The position numbers were made by a program, and so were the translations under genes. A DNA stretch of 6,029 nucleotides, taken from Planctomycetaceae bacterium (GTDB taxonomy: Bacteria > Planctomycetota > Phycisphaerae > Phycisphaerales > SM1A02). The stretch spans positions 1 to 6,029 of the forward strand of contig JAIYBS010000369.1 in the NCBI GenBank assembly GCA_027488415.1. The letters are read 5' to 3'. The notes under the pieces are model-generated. The model was given only the letters and a program-made list of their open reading frames with translations. It made no database searches and was not told where the DNA came from. This document shows, one piece after another, positions 1 to 4,678 of this stretch (positions are counted from its first letter, which is position 1; each line of letters starts with the position of its first letter).

Positions 1-467
1 CGATGCGCCCGGTGACCATCCTCGTCGGCAAGGCGCTCGGGTGCTTCGTCGCGTGCCTGGCGACGGAGTGGCTCCTCGTCCTCGTGGGCGTGGCGTTCTT
101 CGGCGTGCGCGTGTCGAGCTGGCCGCTGCTGGCGCTCTGCTCCGCCGCGACCGCGTTCGGCTTCTGCGGCGTGATGATGATGCTCGCCGGCGGCTTCCGC
201 ACGCAGGGCGGGGCGCAGGGCGCCGGTCGCGCGGTGCTCCTCGTCCTCACCATGGTTGGCGGCGGCACGGTGCCGCTCGTCTTCATGCCGCCGTTCCTGC
301 GCCTCGCGAGCAACGCCAGCCCCTTCAAGTGGGCGGTGCTCGTCGCCGAGGGCTGCACCTGGCGGAGCTGGGGGATGGCCGAGCTGTGGCTCCCGCTCGC
401 GGCGCTCGTCGCCGTCGGCGCCGCCGGGCTCGCGATCGGCGCCGTCATGGTTCGGCGCGCGCTCTGA
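1..467 (+). CDS. ABC-2 type transporter permease, C-terminal part (5' end outside window)
   Basis: This is the C-terminal part of an integral-membrane subunit of an ABC transporter, probably an exporter of the ABC-2 / NatB-like class; the substrate cannot be read from the sequence. The frame is open from the left edge (first full codon at base 3) to TGA at 465-467. The ATG at base 3 is probably an internal methionine, because the visible 154 residues are too short for a full permease. Numbered from that ATG, hydrophobic stretches lie near residues 6-34, 40-62, 77-97 and 128-150. The segment around residues 86-110 (VGGGTVPLVFMPP, then SNASPFKWAV) resembles the region before the last membrane helix in ABC-2 permeases, where a conserved 'P-x-x-x-M-P ... 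S-P-x-x-W' pattern is common. The protein ends in a basic tail, RRAL. An ATPase partner would be expected upstream, outside the window. The next gene converges on it, leaving 29 bp between the two stop codons. Family confidence is good; the exact role is unknown. Confidence 0.8.
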   Translation, partial: MRPVTILVGKALGCFVACLATEWLLVLVGVAFFGVRVSSWPLLALCSAATAFGFCGVMMMLAGGFRTQGGAQGAGRAVLLVLTMVGGGTVPLVFMPPFLRLASNASPFKWAVLVAEGCTWRSWGMAELWLPLAALVAVGAAGLAIGAVMVRRAL

Positions 468-496
468 GCAGGGTGCGGCCGGCGCGTACCGCGCGG

Positions 497-1960
497 TCAC
501 ATGAGGAGCCAGAGCATCGCCGTCACGACCGCGGCGACGCACAGGTTCAGCACGAGACCGACGCGGACCATCGTTCCGTGCGGCACCTTGCCGGTCCCGA
601 AGACGAGGGCGTTGGGCGGCGTCCCCACCGGCAGCATGAACGCGTAGCTCGCGCCGAACGCGGTCGCGATCGCGACTTTCTCCACCGGCATGCCGAGCGC
701 CGGGGCGACCGCGCCGAGGATCGGCACGGCCGTGGCCGTCAGCGCGGTGTTGCTGCCGATCTCGCTCGCGAACGCGAGCGACACGACGATCGTGCCGAGG
801 ACGAGCGGCCCGGGCAGCGCGCCGAGCCCCGCGAAGAGCTCGCCGATCGCCGTCGACAGCCCGGTGCGCTGCATGGCATCGCCGATCGCGAGTCCGCCCC
901 CGAAGAGGAGGAACACGCCCCACGGGAGATCGCGGGTGCACGCCCAGGGCACGATGCGCGTCGCGCGGCCCCGGCCCGCGGGAAGCACCATGAGGAGCAC
1001 CGCCGCGGCGATCGCGACGCCGCCGTCGGTCAGGCCCTCGGGCCGCCATCCGTCGGGCCATGCCGACGACGTGGTCCAGACCAGCACCGCCGCGCCGAAC
1101 ACCGCGAGCGTCGCCCAACCGGGGAACCCGAGCGGCGGCAGGCTGTCCCGGCCGCGGCGGGCGAGGACGACGCCGTGCGTCGGCAGCATGCGCGTGAGCA
1201 CGAGGACCACGACCGGCGACACGGCGAGCGCGATCGGCGTGCCGATGCGCGCCCAGCCCAGGAAGTCGATCTCCACGCCCTCCGCGCGCAGGAAGTTCGC
1301 GGCGATCGCGTTCGGCGGGCTGCCGATGAGCGTCGCGCCGCCGCCCACCGTCGAGCCGTACGCGATCGCGAGCAGGACCGCGCACGTGAAGTTCCGGGCC
1401 GACGCGGCCGCGACCTCCGGGAGCGCGCCGGCACGCGGGATTGCGCTTGCCGCGACGCCGATCGCGAGCGGCAGCATCAGCGCGGTGGTCGCGGTGTTGC
1501 TCACGAAGGCGCTCACGGCGGTCGCCGCCGCGAAGAGCGCGGTGACCACCAGCGCCGGGCGCGTGCCCGCCGCCGAGAGCAGCCAATGGACGAAGTGCGA
1601 GCTGACGCCGTGTCGGTCGAGCGCGATCGCGATCACCGAGCCGCCCGCGAACAGGAAGATCACGTTGTCCGCGTACGAGGCGGCGACGTCCTTGAACGGC
1701 ACCACGCCGAGGACCGGCAGCAGCGCCGCGGGCAGCATCGCGGTGACCGCGAGGTCGACGGCCTGCGTGACCCACCAGGTCGCCATCCACGCGAGGAGTC
1801 CCGCGGCGATCGCTGCCTCGCCGGGAAGCGAGCTCGCGGCGCCCGCGGCCGGATGCATCCAGAGCGCGACGGCGATCCCGAGCGCGGGGCCGGCCACGCG
1901 GCCCGCGCGGGCGACGACGCCGTGCGCCCCGTGCTCCTCGCCTTCGCCGTGTCCGGTCAT
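497..1960 (-). CDS. SLC13/DASS family sodium:dicarboxylate (divalent anion) symporter
   Basis: This is a 487-residue inner-membrane secondary transporter of the divalent anion:sodium symporter family, which takes up dicarboxylates such as succinate or malate with Na+; some members carry sulfate or phosphate. Both halves of the inverted-repeat fold carry the family's binding motifs: SNT at residues 154-156 followed by A-T-T-A-L-M-L-P, and SNT at 403-405. The paired hairpin ends are SPPN at 214-217 and GTPPN at 446-450. Hydrophobic segments fill most of the chain from about residue 24 to the C-terminus, and the length is normal for bacterial members. The N-terminus (residues 1-14) is hydrophilic, with H4, H10 and H13 and several acidic residues; this may be cytoplasmic or a slightly early start. 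The ATG at 1960 is preceded by a modest GGGA at 1974-1971, 10 nt upstream. It lies 45 nt downstream of the HTH-like gene on the same strand, so the two may be co-transcribed. The family is secure; the substrate is not. Confidence 0.93.
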   Translation of the reverse strand: MTGHGEGEEHGAHGVVARAGRVAGPALGIAVALWMHPAAGAASSLPGEAAIAAGLLAWMATWWVTQAVDLAVTAMLPAALLPVLGVVPFKDVAASYADNVIFLFAGGSVIAIALDRHGVSSHFVHWLLSAAGTRPALVVTALFAAATAVSAFVSNTATTALMLPLAIGVAASAIPRAGALPEVAAASARNFTCAVLLAIAYGSTVGGGATLIGSPPNAIAANFLRAEGVEIDFLGWARIGTPIALAVSPVVVLVLTRMLPTHGVVLARRGRDSLPPLGFPGWATLAVFGAAVLVWTTSSAWPDGWRPEGLTDGGVAIAAAVLLMVLPAGRGRATRIVPWACTRDLPWGVFLLFGGGLAIGDAMQRTGLSTAIGELFAGLGALPGPLVLGTIVVSLAFASEIGSNTALTATAVPILGAVAPALGMPVEKVAIATAFGASYAFMLPVGTPPNALVFGTGKVPHGTMVRVGLVLNLCVAAVVTAMLWLLM

Positions 1961-2005
1961 GGCGACATCATCCCACGGACCGCCCGGTCGCGCCGAGCGA
2001 GCGCG

Positions 2006-3280
2006 TCAGGCCCGGCCGATCGGCGTCGACATCACCAGTGCCGTGGGGATCAGCGGCCAGCGCAGCGCCAGCCGGTGGATCGCGAACGACGCGGGGCGGC
2101 GGTCGAGCCAGCGCATGCAGTCGTGCACCATCTCCCAGTGCCGCGGCGCGACCGGGGTCGACCAGGACCTGGGCTCGTTGCCGAGCTCCACGGGCTGCTC
2201 CGCGATCGGCATCCGCTGCCGCTCGCGGTCGGCGGTGTTCTCGCCGGTGCCGCCGCTGAGGAGACCGAAGAGCGCGGCCGTCGGCCGTCCGGCGAGCGGG
2301 ATGTCGCGGTCGACGAAGACCTCCATCAGGACGTGCTCGACGGGCATGTCGAGCCGCAGCAGGACCTCCGCGGGCTGCACGATGCCCGACTTCGGCGCCG
2401 GGCCTGCCCCGGGCATGCGCTCGCCGAACACGCAGTCGACGGTGCCGGCGCTGCCGATGTCGCCTTCCGGCAGCTCGTACCAGAAGCCGTGCTCGGTCCC
2501 GATCGGGCGCAGGCTCTCGGCGGGCAGCGAGGAATACTCCGCGAGGATCGGCGGCGCGTCCATCGGGACGCCCGGGTCGAGCGGCATCGCGATGGCCTCG
2601 CGCGTGCGTCCCTCGTGGCCGAGCACGCGGCGGCGCGCCACGGGCCAGCTCAGGTCGCGCCGATTGCGCCGCACGCCGAGGTAGCCGCTCACCAGCGCGA
2701 CGTCGGTGCCGGACTTGCCCTGGGTGATGAACGCGAGCATCACGCGCGCGTTCGCCTCGATCCCCCACAGCGCCGAGTTCGCCTGGAACGCGGCCTTGCG
2801 GAAATCCATCGCGCGGTCGTCGGTGAGTCCGCCCTCGGTGCAGTTGGCGAGCAGCGCGCGGAACGCGGTGCGGTTGCCGGCGTGCTCCCGCACCACGCGG
2901 TCGAGTCCGTCGAGCGCCGCGGCCAGCGCGTCGCCGCACGCCTGCCCGGCTGCCGACCGGATCGCGCGGACGAAGATCCGCAGGCCGGCATCGCCGGGGA
3001 GGTGCTTGCTGCCGGCGAACGCGTCGCCCTCCTGGGCGAAGCGAACCATCCGCCAAGAGAGGCTCTTGTCGATGCCGAGCTTGCGGCTCAGGGCGAGCGA
3101 ATTGAGTCCGGAGCCGCCCGCGGCTGCGATGGCGGCGGCGGTGGCGGAACGGAGTTCACCGAGTGCGCCTGCCGCGGCCTGCTCGAAGCCGACTGGACCG
3201 TGCGCTGCGGCCGCCCCGGATGCCTTGGGGGCGGTGGCCTGGATCGAAGGAACCATGATGTACCCACTCGAAAGAGACAC
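2006..3280 (-). CDS. Uncharacterised protein with N-terminal helix-turn-helix-like segment
   Basis: I do not recognise a named family for this 424-residue protein. It looks soluble: no signal peptide and no membrane helix is visible. After an Ala-rich start (residues 15-55), residues 58-83 read like a helix-turn-helix (SLALSRKLGIDKSLSWRM), where 'LSRKLGIDKSLSWRMVR' has the spacing of a turn plus recognition helix. Next come L-P-G-D-A-G-L-R-I-F (94-103), a helical middle region (about 104-200), and a mixed C-terminal half (about 230-424) without recognisable catalytic motifs. From memory, similar 'LD-K-S-L-x-W-x ... LPG-x-x-G-x-R-x-F' proteins occur in planctomycetes as hypothetical proteins. 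A transcriptional regulator with a C-terminal sensing domain is an inference, not a finding. The start is GTG at 3280, chosen because AGGGG at 3294-3290 lies 9 nt upstream. An ATG at 3256 (416 residues) is the alternative, with a weaker upstream site. The codon pattern matches its neighbours. It lies 45 nt upstream of the DASS symporter and is divergent from chaA. Confidence 0.85.
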   Translation of the reverse strand: MSLSSGYIMVPSIQATAPKASGAAAAHGPVGFEQAAAGALGELRSATAAAIAAAGGSGLNSLALSRKLGIDKSLSWRMVRFAQEGDAFAGSKHLPGDAGLRIFVRAIRSAAGQACGDALAAALDGLDRVVREHAGNRTAFRALLANCTEGGLTDDRAMDFRKAAFQANSALWGIEANARVMLAFITQGKSGTDVALVSGYLGVRRNRRDLSWPVARRRVLGHEGRTREAIAMPLDPGVPMDAPPILAEYSSLPAESLRPIGTEHGFWYELPEGDIGSAGTVDCVFGERMPGAGPAPKSGIVQPAEVLLRLDMPVEHVLMEVFVDRDIPLAGRPTAALFGLLSGGTGENTADRERQRMPIAEQPVELGNEPRSWSTPVAPRHWEMVHDCMRWLDRRPASFAIHRLALRWPLIPTALVMSTPIGRA

Positions 3281-3289
3281 GGAATGGAG

Positions 3290-3294
3290 CCCCT
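3290..3294 (-). promoter_or_regulatory. Ribosome binding site deciding the GTG start of the HTH-like gene
   Basis: On the minus strand AGGGG lies 9 nt before the GTG at 3280. It is a better match and spacing than anything ahead of the alternative ATG at 3256, so it favours the GTG start. Its first two bases overlap the 3' arm of a possible hairpin (3293-3311). Confidence 0.5.
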
Positions 3295-3311
3295 GAAGCT
3301 TCGGACTTCAG
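3293..3311 (-). repeat. Small hairpin in the leader of the HTH-like gene
   Basis: CTGAAG and CTTCAG form a 6-bp inverted repeat around a 7-nt loop. In the minus-strand transcript the 3' arm runs directly into the AGGGG ribosome binding site, so folding could limit ribosome access. The stem is short and the effect is inferred. Confidence 0.35.
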
Positions 3312-3376
3312 CCTGGATGGGCGGAGAACCGGAAGGAACGTAGGCCGGATTTCTCCAGAGTCACGCAATACCCCCG

Positions 3377-3413
3377 CGGAAACCGCCCGTGGACCGCCTT
3401 TCGGAGGTTTCCG
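3377..3413. repeat. 8-bp inverted repeat with 21-nt spacer upstream of chaA
   Basis: CGGAAACC (3377-3384) and GGTTTCCG (3406-3413) are perfect inverted copies. A smaller competing stem, CCT/AGG around TTCGG (3397-3407), shares the right arm. The position, 19 nt before the chaA start, fits either an operator or an RNA fold. Nothing in the sequence decides between these, and chance is possible in GC-rich DNA. Confidence 0.4.
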
Positions 3414-3432
3414 GGCTTTACGCTCTGCGCCC

Positions 3433-4575
3433 ATGAGTCGCTTTGCCTCCTTGCTCGGCTACCTGCCGATCGCCGTCGGGGTCGGGACGATCGCCGTTCG
3501 CGCAGTTCTCGGCCACGGGCACTCGCCGGGCGATGCCTCGCTCACGGAGCTCGGCTTCCTCTTCGTGGTGATCCTCGCCTGCGCGAGCACCGCGAGCGCG
3601 GCCGCGGACCGGGTGGCCGAGCGGCTGGGCGAGCCCTACGGCACGCTCGTCCTGACGCTCTCGGCGATCGTGATCGAGGTGGCGATGGTCGCCGCGGTGA
3701 TGCTCTCCGGGCAGGGCGAGGACACCGTCGCGCGCGACACCATGTTCGCGACGCTCATGATCATCCTCAACCTGCTCGTCGGCGTCTCGCTGCTGGTGGG
3801 CGGGTTGCGCCGCGGCGAGCAGACGTTCAACCTGCAGTCGTCGTCGTCGTACCTCGGGCTCATCATCGCGTTCGCGACGGTCGCGCTCGTGCTCCCGCGC
3901 GCGACGGACTACGAGGTCGGCGGCTTCATGACCCGCCGCATGGAGGTGCTCGTCGCGCTCCTGACCCTTGCCGTCTACGGGACGTTCCTCGCACTGCAGG
4001 CCTCGAGCTACCGCAGCTTCTTCGCGCACGAGCGCGTCGGCGACCACTCGGTGCCGGCGCCCGCGCGCCTCCCGCACGCGGGGCCGGTCTGGCCGCATGC
4101 GGCGACCCTCCTCGCGGCGCTCGTGGTCGTCGTGCTCCTCGCCGAGTCGCTCGGCGGCACGATGGTCGGCGTCCTCGACGCGCACGGCCTGCCGAGCGCC
4201 ATCTCGGGCGTGCTGGTCGCGTGCCTGATCCTCGGCCCCGAGGGCGTCGCCGCCGTGAAGGCGGCGCGAAGCGACTCGATGCAGCGCACGATGAACATCC
4301 TTCTCGGCTCCGCGCTCTCGACCATCGGCCTCACGGTGCCGGCGGTGCTCGCGCTCTCGATGATCGTCGGCCAGCGCGTCGAGCTCGGCCTCGACTCGTC
4401 GGAGATCTGCCTCCTCGCGGGGACGCTGCTCGTGTGCGTCCTGAACCTCGGCCAGGGCCGGACCAACCCGATGCAGGGGATCGTGCACCTGGTGTTCTTC
4501 GTCGGCTACCTGGTGCTGATCTTCGACGTGCATCCCGGAGAGGTCGGCGGGCCCGTGGGTCCGAGTACGCCCTGA
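3433..4575 (+). CDS. chaA: ChaA-type sodium/calcium:proton antiporter
   Basis: This 380-residue inner-membrane protein belongs to the cation/Ca2+ exchanger (CaCA) superfamily, ChaA branch. In E. coli, ChaA exports Na+, Ca2+ and K+ in exchange for protons, mainly at alkaline pH. Both conserved alpha repeats are present. The first is ERLGEPYGTLVLTLSAIVIE at residues 63-82, with the ion-site glutamate E82. The second spans LGPEG at 267-271 (E270) through NILLGSALSTIGLTVPAV at 288-305. The late motif GRTNPMQG (342-349), followed by H-L and a last helix, also follows E. coli ChaA as I remember it. About eleven hydrophobic segments are spread along the chain, and the length is close to the E. coli protein (366 residues). 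A hydrophilic loop near 194-220 (His/Arg/Pro-rich) separates the halves. The ATG at 3433 has no Shine-Dalgarno within a usable distance: GGAGG at 3403-3407 is 25 nt away, and no in-frame start lies nearer to it. A run of four TCG codons gives SSSS at 136-139. The next gene starts 103 bp downstream. Confidence 0.95.
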   Translation: MSRFASLLGYLPIAVGVGTIAVRAVLGHGHSPGDASLTELGFLFVVILACASTASAAADRVAERLGEPYGTLVLTLSAIVIEVAMVAAVMLSGQGEDTVARDTMFATLMIILNLLVGVSLLVGGLRRGEQTFNLQSSSSYLGLIIAFATVALVLPRATDYEVGGFMTRRMEVLVALLTLAVYGTFLALQASSYRSFFAHERVGDHSVPAPARLPHAGPVWPHAATLLAALVVVVLLAESLGGTMVGVLDAHGLPSAISGVLVACLILGPEGVAAVKAARSDSMQRTMNILLGSALSTIGLTVPAVLALSMIVGQRVELGLDSSEICLLAGTLLVCVLNLGQGRTNPMQGIVHLVFFVGYLVLIFDVHPGEVGGPVGPSTP

Positions 4576-4587
4576 ATCGGCACGAAT

Positions 4588-4605
4588 GCCGGGGAATTCC
4601 CCGGC
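4588..4605. repeat. 18-bp perfect palindrome between chaA and the chitinase gene
   Basis: GCCGGGGAATTCCCCGGC reads the same on both strands. It starts 12 nt after the chaA stop codon and ends 73 nt before the chitinase ATG. A further half-site, CCCCGGC preceded by GAAT, occurs at 4614-4624. As RNA it would form a 7-bp stem with an AATT loop, but no T-run follows, so it is not a classical intrinsic terminator. An operator for the chitinase gene is the other reading. Confidence 0.6.
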
Positions 4606-4665
4606 CGACCGGCGAATCCCCGGCGTACGGTGCTCACGGGACGCACGCGTGTGGCGTGTTCCTTC

Positions 4666-4670
4666 GGGAG
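4666..4670 (+). promoter_or_regulatory. Ribosome binding site of the chitinase gene
   Basis: GGGAG lies 8 nt before the ATG at 4679. It is a good Shine-Dalgarno at normal spacing and fixes the start, together with the signal peptide that begins right at that ATG. Confidence 0.7.
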
Positions 4671-4678
4671 ACCACCGA

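Larger units (their letters stand above)
3281..3432. promoter_or_regulatory. Divergent promoter region between the HTH-like gene and chaA
   Basis: These 152 bp separate two divergently transcribed genes, so both promoters should lie here. It is slightly less GC-rich than the flanking genes in its middle (3336-3370). No convincing -35/-10 pair can be assigned by eye. TACGCT at 3419-3424 is a weak -10-like hexamer only 8 nt before the chaA ATG. On the minus strand TTGCGT (3368-3363) and TACGTT (3342-3337) resemble promoter elements, but their 20-nt spacer is too long. Two inverted repeats, listed separately, sit at either end. ACCGCC occurs at 3382-3387 and 3393-3398, 11 bp apart. Confidence 0.5.

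Noticed and set aside
482..494. GCGCG-TAC-CGCGC hairpin between the two convergent stop codons as a bidirectional terminator
   Set aside because: The stem is only 5 bp and no T-run follows on either strand. Such stems are common by chance in DNA this GC-rich.
690..2684. Open frame of 664 codons on the + strand
   Set aside because: It is antisense to the DASS symporter and the HTH-like gene. Its Ser/Ala/Pro/Arg-rich composition has no domain logic, and it crosses the boundary between two supported genes.
1968..3056. Alternative minus-strand frame (362 codons) overlapping the HTH-like gene
   Set aside because: It is extremely Arg-rich with no plausible fold. The 424-codon frame has balanced composition and a ribosome binding site.
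41..3343. Very long open frame (1100 codons) on the + strand running through the ABC gene and antisense to two minus-strand genes
   Set aside because: The translation is Arg/Ala/Glu/His-rich and low in hydrophobics, the usual result of reading GC-rich genes in a wrong frame. The minus-strand frames carry clear family motifs (two SNT motifs, GTPPN) that this one cannot have at the same time as a real gene.
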